NCBI GenBank assembly: GCA_020444425.1
Contig: JAHLLB010000042.1
Span: 1-41,373 of the forward strand
DNA from: a bacterium
Lineage (GTDB): Bacteria > Electryoneota > Electryoneia > Electryoneales > Electryoneaceae
Direction: 5' to 3'
DNA length: 41,373 nt
Below, one piece after another: positions 7,712 to 16,435 of this stretch (the stretch's first letter is position 1; each line of letters starts with the position of its first letter). Below the pieces are notes generated by a model, which worked only from the letters and a program-made list of their open reading frames with translations, searched no databases and was not told the DNA's origin. The position numbers and the translations under genes are program-made.

Positions 7712-8671
7712 GTGAAGGTGATGGGGGGTATCGCCTTGAGCAAAAGTGTTGCAGGTTCTGTAGGTTCGGAAACCCTGCTGCAGGTCAATGATCAGGCCGA
7801 TCTGCTGCTCAGGCGAGGAATGGTCGCGAACCCGTCAATCCTGATACAACGCCTTGAAGTTGTCAGCTATTACCGACTGCGAGCCTACTGGCACCCCTTC
7901 TTGCAGCAAAACAACGCGTCCGATCCGCAACGAAATCGTTTGTTTAAGCCAGGCACGAGCTTCGCTGAGGTCTGGCAGCGCTATGTCTTCGACCGGCATT
8001 TGCGGTTGATGGCGATTGACGCGATAGAGCGGGTGGAGGTTGCACTGCGTAGTTCACTCGCACGAACGCATGGCGAAAGATATGGCGAGCTCGGGTATAC
8101 ACGTCCCTCTCGTTCACTTCCGAACATGCTGCCGAAATATCGCAGAAAATTTCTTAAGGACATCCGGCGAGAGTTTCAACGCAGCCGGAATCCCTATGTC
8201 CAACTGGCAGCGAAAGAAAATGTGAATCCTCCCGTCTGGATGGCGGTTGAACTGATGAGCCTGGGCACGTTGCTCAGCTTTTACAAGGGATTAACCACTA
8301 AAATGCAGCGTAACGTGGCGAAGAAGTTTGGCATCCATCACGTGGTGCTGGAGTCGTGGCTGACATCGTTGTTGACAGTGCGGAACATCTGCGCGCATCA
8401 CGGCAGGCTGTGGAACAGTGTCATGGGCACTCGTCCAATGATCCCGAAGAAAGCGGCTGAATGGCATCATCCGGTTGAAACCGATACCGACCGGGTATTC
8501 TCCATTTTAACCATCCTGAAGTACCTGATGAATCGTGTCGCCCCGCAGAGTCACTGGCCGTCACGCTTCTCCGGCCTGCTTGCACAATATCCTTCCATTC
8601 CGCTGGCCAGCATGGGGTTTCCAACTGACTGGGAACGCTGTCCTATCTGGGCGTACAAACAGTCCACGTAG
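7712..8671 (+). CDS. Abi_2/AbiF-like HEPN protein (abortive infection)
   Basis: The product is 319 aa from the GTG at 7712. An ATG at 7721 and a TTG at 7736 are alternatives, and the TTG has GGGGGG 7 nt upstream. It matches the Abi_2 (AbiD/AbiF) family: LLLRRGM and VVSYYRLRAYWHPF near the N-terminus (33-63), YVFDRHLRLMAIDAIERVEVALRSSLA (91-117), PPVWMAVELMSLGTLLSFY (173-191) and SWLTSLLTVRNICAHHGRLWN (215-235). RNICAHH (224-230) is the R-x4-H motif of HEPN ribonucleases, and R224 and H229 would be catalytic. Such proteins act as toxins or abortive-infection effectors by cutting RNA. The tandem promoters and the structured leader upstream suggest control by a neighbouring RNA. A REP-like hairpin follows within 45 bp. 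Confidence 0.87.
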   Translation: MKVMGGIALSKSVAGSVGSETLLQVNDQADLLLRRGMVANPSILIQRLEVVSYYRLRAYWHPFLQQNNASDPQRNRLFKPGTSFAEVWQRYVFDRHLRLMAIDAIERVEVALRSSLARTHGERYGELGYTRPSRSLPNMLPKYRRKFLKDIRREFQRSRNPYVQLAAKENVNPPVWMAVELMSLGTLLSFYKGLTTKMQRNVAKKFGIHHVVLESWLTSLLTVRNICAHHGRLWNSVMGTRPMIPKKAAEWHHPVETDTDRVFSILTILKYLMNRVAPQSHWPSRFSGLLAQYPSIPLASMGFPTDWERCPIWAYKQST

Positions 8672-8710
8672 CCGCTACTCTCCCTTTCCATCAAAATCAC
8701 TTCCCGGTCC

Positions 8711-8962
8711 ATGCCCACGACATTCATGTCGTGGATGATCCGCTATTCATGGCACCCGTGAAAATCCGGCGCAGCCGGTTATCGCGGACCATCCGCCAGT
8801 GTACGTGTCCCTGGTGGCTTGGCCAGCAGGGATCATCCGCCCCGGCCAAAAAATGCCCCAGTGACCCGGCGTCAGCCGGATCGCAGGGGTCATCAGAAAT
8901 CAAAACGTCATCGTCCCAAAACGCCTCCCGAGAGACGAAAGACGAGGGACGCGAGACGATCC
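8711..8962. repeat. hairpin cluster and GACGAGG tandem repeat
   Basis: Contains the 20-bp palindrome CCACGACATTCATGTCGTGG (8715-8734) and CCGGCGCAGCCGG (8766-8778), whose downstream sequence TTATCGCGGACCATCCGC recurs at the window end. It also holds CCCTGGTGGCTTGGCCAGC plus AGGG (8809-8831) and CCGGCGTCAGCCGG (8866-8879). Three of the four are followed by an ATCCGC or ATCATCCGC tail. About 8930-8961 is a degenerate GAGACGAAAGACGAGGGACG tandem repeat that ends at the stop codon of the minus-strand gene at 8963. No gene was seen. Confidence 0.8.
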
Positions 8963-11900
8963 TTACTTCATCAACACAACCCGCCGTGTCGCGGTGAAGT
9001 CGTCGGCCTGCATCCGCACGAAGTATACCCCGGACGCTGTCTTGTCACCGTTCCAGATTACCTGGTGCGCGCCGCCGTTCACGGGTTCGTTCAGCAGTGT
9101 CGCGACTTCACGCCCGAGCACGTCAAACACCGCGATTTTCACCTGCGCGCGATGGGGCAGCATGAACGGCACCACGGTACTCGGGTTGAACGGGTTCGGA
9201 TACGTCGGCTGCAGGCTCCACGCCAGCGGCACCTTCGCGGACGACGGTTCACCCACTCCCGTCGTCATGTCGTGAATCCGCATCGCGTAGACATCATCGC
9301 CGGGCGCAAATCCGAGCCGTCCACGGTAATCATTCCACACCGCGAGCATCCCGCCCAGGCCATCCGGGGCGACATATAAGTCTTCCCGTTCATACGGTGC
9401 CACGCCGAATGTCAGTCCTTCCGTCGTGTATTCGGGACTGGCGAACGATCCGTCATAGGCAAAGTGGACATACCGGCCGTCAAACTCGAGTTGATCAAGA
9501 TCCGAGATGCTCATCCACGCCGCATATAGTCCACCTTCACCGTCCGGCACAAATCCCGGATACCGGGGCCAGATACGGTTTGTGTTCAGCAAAACAGGAT
9601 TGCCTGTCAGCTGACCGGTCTGGATATCAAAGATTTGCACCAGAATCTCGTTGACACCGTATGTCTGGCCCCACCACAAGGTATTTTCATCCCGCAGTGT
9701 GACGTATGGATAAAACGTGTCGATGGCGAGATCCATCGGTCCGTCCGGAAGCCATACCGTGCCGTCCGTATAGATCTCCTGCATGAAGAAGATCGAGCTG
9801 CCGTTGTTATTGTCGGCCATCACGATCAACAATACACCATCATTACGCACAACCGTCTCATAACGGTTGATATCACGATGAGTCTCCAGGTCGCGAATCT
9901 CGACAGGTTCGGGCCACAATTGTTCCCCATCCGGATTCAGGTACATCACGCAGGCGGGACGGTGGTCGTCATAACCGTAGTGGTAGAACAGCATCATGTT
10001 GCCGTTCTCCAACGCGACAACATCGTCAACATAGACCATGTCTTCCCACTCAAACAGCGCAATCCCCTGCGGATCAGCAAATGCCGAACTACCATCAGCC
10101 TGAATGTGGTTGAACCACATCCCGCCGTCGTACCAGTAGTTTTGAACAGTGAGGAATACGAATGCGCCACCTTGATGATCCGGAAGAATGGCTTCCAGAT
10201 AAGTCAGGTTATAGGCGGGATTGTCATGGAGTGCGACCTCGACACCGTCTTCGCCCCACAGCAGGTTACCGGCAGCATCTACGCGCTGCAGACGGCAATC
10301 CGTGTGCGGTTCAAAATCAATATCATACTGCGTCCACCAGCTTGTGATCGCCCCGCCGCAGCCGTCGGGCACGATCTCCTTGACGTAGCCGTACAATTTG
10401 ATCGAATCGTACTCAGCATCCTCATAGCCCGGCAGGAGGTGAATCCCGTGTTCTGTCCACCGGGTTTCACCTGTGACGAGATCGATGCGCTGCATATAGG
10501 GACGCCTACCTCGGTTCATGTGCCGGTAATCGCTCCAGACTGTATATGCGCTGCTTCCCGATCGAACGATCAGCGGATCGCTCGTGTCATTCGCAAAGCC
10601 TTCCACCACCGTGGTTCGTTCATCGTCGGGTACGCCGTCGGACAAATCGAATGCGCTGACATAAATCCCGTCGCTGCCCGGTGTTTGGCTCTGATACACC
10701 GCCCGAAGCTGTTCGTCATCCGCCATCATGTACCGCCCGGGGTAGGTGTACAAATCCTCAATTGCCGCGTTGGTGGACCAGACTGTGGAACCATCATCAT
10801 CAAGACGTACCAGGTTGGTCGCGTAATCACTGGCTGTCCACAGCACCGCTACGTCACCGTTGCCCAATGGCAATGCCCGGGCTGTGCTGGATAACTCGAC
10901 CGGCTCTCCTTCAATCTGGACTCCAGCGCCATCATTCCAGTCGAGCACACACTCGCCGTCTACAGAACGAATTCGCTGGACATACAGCGGACCGTGGGAT
11001 TCATCAATCTCACGTGAATGGAAGAGCATGAACCACGTTTGGGAATCTGCCAGATACACGTCCTGTTCGTATTCACCGTTGCTCCCTCCGGCGACCACAA
11101 CACCGAGCGGATCCCACTCGAATGTTCCATCCGCATGGATATGCTGGGCGAGCACGTCCCAGTCACTATGTATCGTGTCTTTACTCCACGTGACCAACGC
11201 GCCGCCCTCACCATCGGGTGCGAACGACAAGTCCGAATGGTTCCTGTTATCAGTGATCGTGATCAATAGAGATTCATTCGTGTCATGCCATAAAAATTGG
11301 CCATTGGATCCGATCCGGCTTCCGAACAATTCACCAGTGTGGAAATCCTGCCAGAAAATCAGCAGTCCACCCTGATTGTCCGAAATCATTGCCGTGGTTT
11401 TATCCGTGCTCATTCCGATTGGCGCGTCGAGCTGCGGGTTGCCGTCAGCGTCAAACTTCTGCGCACCCAACTCGTATACCGGACTGGTCCAGACGGCAAA
11501 GAATTGATTGTCGTTGCTCGCGACCAGCTCAAACTCACGTGCCTGGATGAACTCATCCGCTGCCGCGACGCCCTGGCTGTCCCACAGCAGGTTGCCATTC
11601 GCATCCAGCCGCTGCATGTACATTTCGCCGTAATCCCAATCGCCTGTGCCGCAGCTGCGGAAATCCCGCCACGCCACCACCCAGCCGTCGAGATACGGAA
11701 TGATCTTCGGGCTGTCCTGTGCCCAGTTGTCGAACGTGACCTGCACGCCGCCATCACCCCAGAGCGGGTTGCCGTCGGAATCGTAGGCCTGAACGAACAC
11801 GTTCTGCACCTGTAAATGCGCGTCCGACCACACAGCCGCGTAGCTGCCATCCGCCTTTTCAGCGACACCGGTGTCCAGCCAGCGAATGTGCGGCGATTGA

Positions 11901-12013
11901 CGGACCTCCACACCTGATTCAGGTTGCCAGAGAGTAAAGTTTGCGGAAGCGGAACAAACGGTAAGTAGAACAGCGAGGAACACCAGGACGGGTAAACGGT
12001 TCACAGTCAGCAT
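8963..12013 (-). CDS. large secreted T9SS cargo protein, repeat-rich
   Basis: The product is about 1016 aa when started at the ATG at 12013, which follows GGGGGA and opens a clean signal peptide (LPVLVFLAVLLTVCSASA). An upstream in-frame start at 12166 would bury the signal peptide. The body is built from repeated strands with the pattern W.DGGV / RLDANGNLLW..GV / VQRI (for example DGNPLWGDGGVQV, DANGNLLWDSQGVAV-like and DAAGNLLWGEDGVEV), suggesting a beta-propeller or WD-like sheet scaffold. The last 85 residues are a type A T9SS sorting/FlgD-like domain: YPNPFNPSTVVPF, VKIAVFDVLGREVATLLN, GVYFVRMQADDFTATRRVVLMK. It is probably exported through the outer membrane and attached to or shed from the surface. 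The ligand or enzyme activity is unknown; no catalytic domain was recognised. Confidence 0.85.
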   Translation of the reverse strand: MLTVNRLPVLVFLAVLLTVCSASANFTLWQPESGVEVRQSPHIRWLDTGVAEKADGSYAAVWSDAHLQVQNVFVQAYDSDGNPLWGDGGVQVTFDNWAQDSPKIIPYLDGWVVAWRDFRSCGTGDWDYGEMYMQRLDANGNLLWDSQGVAAADEFIQAREFELVASNDNQFFAVWTSPVYELGAQKFDADGNPQLDAPIGMSTDKTTAMISDNQGGLLIFWQDFHTGELFGSRIGSNGQFLWHDTNESLLITITDNRNHSDLSFAPDGEGGALVTWSKDTIHSDWDVLAQHIHADGTFEWDPLGVVVAGGSNGEYEQDVYLADSQTWFMLFHSREIDESHGPLYVQRIRSVDGECVLDWNDGAGVQIEGEPVELSSTARALPLGNGDVAVLWTASDYATNLVRLDDDGSTVWSTNAAIEDLYTYPGRYMMADDEQLRAVYQSQTPGSDGIYVSAFDLSDGVPDDERTTVVEGFANDTSDPLIVRSGSSAYTVWSDYRHMNRGRRPYMQRIDLVTGETRWTEHGIHLLPGYEDAEYDSIKLYGYVKEIVPDGCGGAITSWWTQYDIDFEPHTDCRLQRVDAAGNLLWGEDGVEVALHDNPAYNLTYLEAILPDHQGGAFVFLTVQNYWYDGGMWFNHIQADGSSAFADPQGIALFEWEDMVYVDDVVALENGNMMLFYHYGYDDHRPACVMYLNPDGEQLWPEPVEIRDLETHRDINRYETVVRNDGVLLIVMADNNNGSSIFFMQEIYTDGTVWLPDGPMDLAIDTFYPYVTLRDENTLWWGQTYGVNEILVQIFDIQTGQLTGNPVLLNTNRIWPRYPGFVPDGEGGLYAAWMSISDLDQLEFDGRYVHFAYDGSFASPEYTTEGLTFGVAPYEREDLYVAPDGLGGMLAVWNDYRGRLGFAPGDDVYAMRIHDMTTGVGEPSSAKVPLAWSLQPTYPNPFNPSTVVPFMLPHRAQVKIAVFDVLGREVATLLNEPVNGGAHQVIWNGDKTASGVYFVRMQADDFTATRRVVLMK

Positions 12014-12571
12014 CTCACATCCCCCGATTGTCGTGACATTAAACGGATTCGCCCTGAAGCGCGGCACATGACCCCAACAACAAACCGGCCTCAACAGACG
12101 AATCACAAAGTTATGCTGTGTCAAAAAATACAAACAAAGGTACAGACGGTCTTTTCCACGTATCAAGCAATCGGTCAGATATTGTCAGGAATATCACAGG
12201 TTTTGCTCTCCGAAGCGTCTACCCCGACCAGTATACGTCTGCCCCGACGAGCTTGCTCGTCGGGATATTCAATGGATTCATAGGAATTGGTCGACGGTCG
12301 CGCGAAATGGCTGTTGCTCTTGCCCGTGTTGGCTCAGCCAACGCGGCAGGTCTGCGTGTTGAGTGAGTGTCATTTGTTTCATGCCCACGACATTTATGTC
12401 GTGGATTATCCGCACGTTGATTCACGATACCCGCGAAAGCGTCTGTCCCGACCCGCTCGCGGGTCGGGATCATCCGTGACCGATCCGCAGTATCATCGTC
12501 AGAATCGGGCTTGCGCGCCACATTGATTCGTCCGACCTTCCAATCATCACCAACCGGGGGACTTCCAGCCA
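12014..12571. repeat. gene-free interval with hairpins
   Basis: 12070-12230 is AT-richer and may hold the promoter of the minus-strand gene. After it come CCCGACGAGCTTGCTCGTCG plus GG (12243-12264), CCCGTGTTGGCTCAGCCAAC plus GCGG (12323-12346), CCACGACATTTATGTCGTGG (12385-12404, tail ATTATCCGC) and CCCGACCCGCTCGCGGGTCG plus GG (12447-12468, tail ATCATCCG). Between them, 12290-12318 matches 26 of 29 bases with 13151-13179 inside the downstream gene. Confidence 0.75.
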
Positions 12572-13219
12572 ATGCGTACCCTGACCGTTGTACTCATCGT
12601 CCTCACCGCGACCGTTGCCGCCCACGCCGGCGACACCTGGCGCGCCCTCGTCAACGACCAGATCAAGCACGCACGGACCGTGATGCGCACTGACACGGTG
12701 ACCGTCCTCACCATCAACATCATGCTCGAGAAGGATGGCGAGGAGAAGGAGCGCGACACCACCCGCACCCGCGTTTACTTCGAGGGCGGCGACCAGGTCA
12801 TCGACCAGATCGCGCCCGATGGAGAAATCACCGACACGAAACGTGAACCCCGCCCGGAAGGCTACGTCCCGCAGTCCGGCGTGTTGTCCATGTTCGACAT
12901 CGAGAACGCGGACGTGTTCACGTTAACCGAACAGGGCCACGATGAAGACGGCTTCCTGATCGTTGAGTTCACGCCCAACGAACCGGCGGACAGCCTGTTC
13001 ACCGGCACGGCGTACATCGACACCAGCGCATGGTTTCCGGCACGAATGGAGATGACCCTGAGCGAGCTGCCAAGCAAGGTGAAGGAGATGGAGATGGTGG
13101 CACATTTCGGCCCGGGCGCGGACGGCGTCTTCCGCCCGCAGTCGATGACCGCCGACGGCCGCGCGAAATGGCTGCTGCTGAACTTCTACTTCCGCACCGA
13201 AACAGAGTACAGCTGGTAG
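12572..13219 (+). CDS. LolA-like/outer-membrane lipoprotein-sorting family protein
   Basis: The 215-aa product has a signal peptide (residues 1-19, ending AAHAG). The mature domain resembles the LolA/LolB-type half-barrel of outer-membrane lipoprotein-sorting proteins: TDTVTVLTINIMLEKDGEEKERDTTRTRVYFEGGDQVI, then SVLSMFDIENADVFTLTEQGHDEDGFLIVEFTP, AYIDTSAWFPARMEMTLSELP and a final FRTETEYSW. Family members bind lipid or lipoprotein acyl chains in the periplasm. GGGGG about 9 nt before the ATG at 12572 supports the start. It stands alone; accA is convergent on the other strand. The precise substrate is not indicated, and an unrelated periplasmic beta protein remains possible. Confidence 0.7.
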   Translation: MRTLTVVLIVLTATVAAHAGDTWRALVNDQIKHARTVMRTDTVTVLTINIMLEKDGEEKERDTTRTRVYFEGGDQVIDQIAPDGEITDTKREPRPEGYVPQSGVLSMFDIENADVFTLTEQGHDEDGFLIVEFTPNEPADSLFTGTAYIDTSAWFPARMEMTLSELPSKVKEMEMVAHFGPGADGVFRPQSMTADGRAKWLLLNFYFRTETEYSW

Positions 13220-13229
13220 CGCCAGATGC

Positions 13230-13396
13230 CCGCGGAAGGTTTCCTGTCGCGGTTTTGCCAGCCTGCGCACATCAATTACCGACAAAAACGCCTGACCAGT
13301 AGTGGTCAGGCATCATCATAGTCGAGTTCTGTACCGCGAAGGTCGTCGGCTACGGCCACAATCCTGGCCTGTAGCCTATAGCCCACAGCCTACAGC
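13230..13396. repeat. hairpins and CAGCC tandem repeat between convergent genes
   Basis: CCCGCGGAAGGTTTCCTGTC plus GCGG (about 13228-13251) belongs to the CCGCGGGAGGTTTCCT hairpin family also found at 14388 and 14530. GCCTGACCA-GTAG-TGGTCAGGC (13290-13311, 9-bp stem) is followed by ATCATC. About 13365-13396 is the tandem CCTGTAGCCTATAGCCCACAGCCTACAGCC-type repeat, which ends at the stop codon of accA. The 9-bp hairpin could serve as a terminator for both convergent genes but lacks a T-run. Confidence 0.7.
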
Positions 13397-14350
13397 CTAT
13401 TCCTCAAACACTCCCATCTTCCCGAATTTCGCGACACGTTCGGTGATCAGGGTTTCGACGGGCAGTTTGCTCAGGTCGCGGAAGTGTTTCATCACGCCGG
13501 TTTTGATGTTCGCGGCGGTGGTTTTCCAGTCACGGTGGGCGCCGCCGAACGCTTCCGGCAGGATTTCGTCAATGATGCCCAGTTCGAGCAGGTCGGGCGC
13601 GGTGATTTTCATCGCGTCGGCTGCAGCGGGGGCGTGTGCGGCGTCTCGCCACAAAATGGACGCGCACCCTTCTGGGCTGATGACGCTGTAGATGGAATGT
13701 TCGAGCATCAGGACACGGTCGGTGACACCGATTGCCAGTGCGCCGCCGGACCCGCCTTCGCCGATCACGCAGGCCACAATCGGCACTCGCAGCTGGCTCA
13801 TCTCGTACAGGTTCCGCGCGATCGCTTCTGCCTGGCCGCGTTCTTCCGCGCCGAGGCCGGGGTACGCGCCGGGCGTGTCGATCAGGGTCAGTACGGGACG
13901 GTTGAACTTCTCCGCCATTTTCATCGCACGCAGGGCTTTACGGTAGCCTTCCGGGTGCGGCATGCCGAAGTTGCGGAACAGGTTGTCCTTGGTGCCGCGG
14001 CCTTTCTGGTGGCCGACGATCAGCACGTCCATCCCGTCGATGGTCGCAATGCCGGTGATGATCGCGTTGTCGTCACGGTAATTCCGGTCGCCGTGGATTT
14101 CTTCGAACCGGCTGGCGATCATCTTGACGTAGTCGAGGGTGTACGGACGCCGCGGGTGACGCGCGAGCTGGACTCGTTGCCAACGGTTCAGGTTGCTGAA
14201 CACGTCTTTCCGCAGCCCGTCGGCCTTTTTCTGCAGCAGGCTGATTTCATCCGTAATGTCAACTCCGCCGGACGACAGTTCCTGCATCTCGGCGATTTTC
14301 TTTTCCAGTTCGACAATCGGCTTTTCGAAGTCGAGCACGAATTCCCGCAT
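13397..14350 (-). CDS. accA: acetyl-CoA carboxylase carboxyltransferase alpha subunit
   Basis: The 317-aa product is a standard-length AccA. With AccD it transfers the carboxyl group from carboxybiotin to acetyl-CoA in the first committed step of fatty-acid synthesis. The N-terminal coiled segment (LDFEKPIVELEKKIAEMQ) leads into VQLARHPRRPYTLDYVKMIASRFEEIHGDR (61-89). Then come GRGTKDNLFRNFGMPHPEGYRKALRAM, the CoA/biotin site segment LIDTPGAYPGLGAEERGQAEAIARNL, and GEGGSGGALAIGV, all diagnostic. SVISPEGCASILWRDA is also conserved. AGAGGG lies 5 nt before the ATG at 14350. accD is not in the window. The gene ends in a CAGCC tandem repeat and converges with the LolA-like gene. Confidence 0.97.
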   Translation of the reverse strand: MREFVLDFEKPIVELEKKIAEMQELSSGGVDITDEISLLQKKADGLRKDVFSNLNRWQRVQLARHPRRPYTLDYVKMIASRFEEIHGDRNYRDDNAIITGIATIDGMDVLIVGHQKGRGTKDNLFRNFGMPHPEGYRKALRAMKMAEKFNRPVLTLIDTPGAYPGLGAEERGQAEAIARNLYEMSQLRVPIVACVIGEGGSGGALAIGVTDRVLMLEHSIYSVISPEGCASILWRDAAHAPAAADAMKITAPDLLELGIIDEILPEAFGGAHRDWKTTAANIKTGVMKHFRDLSKLPVETLITERVAKFGKMGVFEE

Positions 14351-14842
14351 CGTTACCCTCTTTCCACAACAACGTTCTGTATGCTGTCCGCGGGAGGTTT
14401 CCTACCGCGGCTCATCTGTTATTTCATGTGCCCCTGATGGCTTTGCCAGCAGGGATTATCCGACAGGTTTCGTTCTGTCATGCCCACGACATTCATGTCG
14501 TGGATCAACCGCCCGTTCAAGTCACGATGCCCGCGGGAGGTTTCCTACCGCAGCTCATCCGTCATTTCATGTGCTCTTGCCCGTGTTGGCTCAGCCAACG
14601 CGGGTTCTCCGTACGTTCCGAAAGGATACCCAATTCGGTAAACCGTCACTGCGACCCGGACTGAAGTCCGAGGGCGTGGATACGGTGATTCCTTGATCCT
14701 CGGATGATCCCGGGCTGAAGCCCGAGGGCAAGACTCGCGACGCGCAATCGTTGATCAATGGGTTTTTCCCCGCAGCCCGCAGCCCGCAGCCGCAGCCCAT
14801 AGCCTACAGCCCATTGCCTATAGCCCCTATAGCCTGTTTTTT
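14351..14842. repeat. gene-free interval filled with hairpins and CAGCC repeats
   Basis: Hairpins in order: CCGCGG-type (14388-14410); CCCCTGATGGCTTTGCCAGC plus AGGG (14431-14454, tail ATTATCCG); CCACGACATTCATGTCGTGG (14484-14503); a second CCGCGG-type (14530-14552, tail CTCATCCG); CCCGTGTTGGCTCAGCCAAC plus GCGGG (14580-14604); CCCGGACTGAAGTCCGAGGG (14655-14674); CCCGGGCTGAAGCCCGAGGG (14709-14728). About 14770-14837 is a CAGCCCGCAGCCCATAGCC-type tandem repeat that stops a few bases before the stop codon of the minus-strand gene. No gene is present. Confidence 0.85.
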
Positions 14843-16435
14843 TCACTCGTCCCCGTTCTCGGCTTTCCGGGCGTCCATCTCCTGTTGTTCCCGGTCTTCG
14901 GCGTGTTTCACCGGATCGGGCCACAGCGTGCTTTCGTCGAGGATGCGTACATGCACCCCCGGCAGCGGCGACAGTTCGAGGAACGTCAGGATCTGTTCAT
15001 ACGTCGCGGTACCGGCGGAGAACAGCACCTGCTTTACCCGTCGTTGCCGTGTCAGTTCGGGCAGATCCTCAACCCGGGCGAAGATATCGAGGCCGAGGGT
15101 GTTGTCATCGCCGGAGTCAGTTGAATTTCCCCACAGCGCCCACACCCAGGTATCGCGTTTGACACCCTGCTCGAGCTGTTGTTTCAGCCAATCGCGGGAC
15201 ACGTTGTCCGGTCCGGAGATAACCGACCGTGCGGTGACATTGGGCAGACGCGAAATCGTGCGGAAGATCCGCCGCGACCCGAGCAGCACCCAGCCGAACC
15301 CGGCCCACATCGTCAGGAACAGCCCGGACCGGCCGTTCGAGCCGGACAAAAAGTAACCTGCCATCGCGAGGAAGGCAAAGATAATCGCGGCGATGATATG
15401 GAACGGTGCGCGCCGTTTCTCTTTCGGCTTGCGTGCCCGGTACGCGCCCAGCATCGCGAGCATCATCACCGGCGAACCGGTCAGCAGCGGTCCGATCATC
15501 GGGTCACGTGGCCCGAGCAACGGCATCAGCACCCACACCAGTCCGGCCATCAGCCCGGTATCCAGCAGCGGCGCGCGCCATGTTCGCCGGTTCCGCCGCA
15601 TCCGGGACGCGATCTTCGCGATCTCGACGCCACTGTCCATCATGAATGTTTTCACCGGTCCCGGACGCATCCGGTGGCGGTAAAAAATCTTCATCGCATC
15701 GAAGAAGTGACGGTCGCGCGAGGCGTCATCCTGCTGCGTTGACTGTCCTTTGATGTGCATGATCGGCGCATCAGGCAGGTATCCGATTTTCCACCCGGCA
15801 CGCCGGATCGCGTCACTCCACGCGATGTCTTCGCCGTACATGAAATACTGTTCGTCCAGGCCGCCGACCTTGTCATACGCTTCCCGCCGCACCATCATCG
15901 CCGCACCGCACAGCGCACCAATGTCGTGCGGCTGATCTTCGTGCAGATAACCGAGTTCATACTGGTTGAAGAAGCGGGAACGGGGGAACGCTGCCGACAA
16001 TCCGGACAATTTGCAGAACGACGACCACGGTGTTGGCACTGACCGCTTTCCCGTCGGCTGGTACGTCCCGTCTTCATTCAGCAATTTTGGGCCGACGGCA
16101 CCGTATTCCGGGTGATCATCGAGATATTGCACCAACGATGAGAGGCTTTTCGGACGCAGCACCGTATCCGGATTCAGCAGCATCAAATGGCGCCCGGTTC
16201 CCTGCTTCAGCGCGATGTTGTTCGCTTTCGCGAAGCCGAGGTTCTCCTCGTTCGCGATCAGTTTGACCCACGGGAACCGTTCCCGAACCATCTCGGGGGT
16301 ATGATCCTCGGAGGCGTTATCCACCACCCATGTCTCAACCTCCATGCCGTCCCGGGCCTTGTCGAGGGACAGCAGGCAGGTCGCGAGCAGGTTGCGCACG
16401 TTGTAGGAGACGATGATGACGGAGAGATCGGTCAC
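14843..16435 (-). CDS. GT2 glycosyltransferase with membrane and C-terminal nucleotide-fold domain
   Basis: The 530-aa product starts with a GT-A family 2 catalytic domain: LSVIIVSYNVRNLL, ETWVVDNASEDHTPEMV, NLGFAKANNIALKQGTGRHLMLLNPDTVL (NPD at 88-90 is the DXD-type metal site), ALCGAAMMVRREAYDKVGGLDEQYFMYGEDIAWSDAIRRAGWKIGYLPDAPIMHIKG. It therefore resembles rhamnosyl- or other sugar transferases acting on polyprenyl-linked glycans. About 295-390 holds three or four membrane segments. The C-terminal part (VTARSVISGPDNVSRDWLKQQL ... NTLGLDIFARVEDLPELTRQRRVKQVLFSAGTATYEQILTFLEL) looks like the CoA/NAD-binding-like domain of polyprenyl-phosphate sugar transferases without their catalytic part. 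The GTG start at 16435 overlaps the upstream stop codon (GTGA), so the two genes are translationally coupled. Confidence 0.87.
   Translation of the reverse strand: MTDLSVIIVSYNVRNLLATCLLSLDKARDGMEVETWVVDNASEDHTPEMVRERFPWVKLIANEENLGFAKANNIALKQGTGRHLMLLNPDTVLRPKSLSSLVQYLDDHPEYGAVGPKLLNEDGTYQPTGKRSVPTPWSSFCKLSGLSAAFPRSRFFNQYELGYLHEDQPHDIGALCGAAMMVRREAYDKVGGLDEQYFMYGEDIAWSDAIRRAGWKIGYLPDAPIMHIKGQSTQQDDASRDRHFFDAMKIFYRHRMRPGPVKTFMMDSGVEIAKIASRMRRNRRTWRAPLLDTGLMAGLVWVLMPLLGPRDPMIGPLLTGSPVMMLAMLGAYRARKPKEKRRAPFHIIAAIIFAFLAMAGYFLSGSNGRSGLFLTMWAGFGWVLLGSRRIFRTISRLPNVTARSVISGPDNVSRDWLKQQLEQGVKRDTWVWALWGNSTDSGDDNTLGLDIFARVEDLPELTRQRRVKQVLFSAGTATYEQILTFLELSPLPGVHVRILDESTLWPDPVKHAEDREQQEMDARKAENGDE

Noticed and set aside
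9635..10894. 419-aa plus-strand frame opposite the large T9SS protein
   Set aside because: It is antisense to a protein with a signal peptide and sorting domain, and shows no domain of its own.
13484..14437. 317-aa plus-strand frame opposite accA
   Set aside because: It is a shadow of accA; the real gene has all family motifs.
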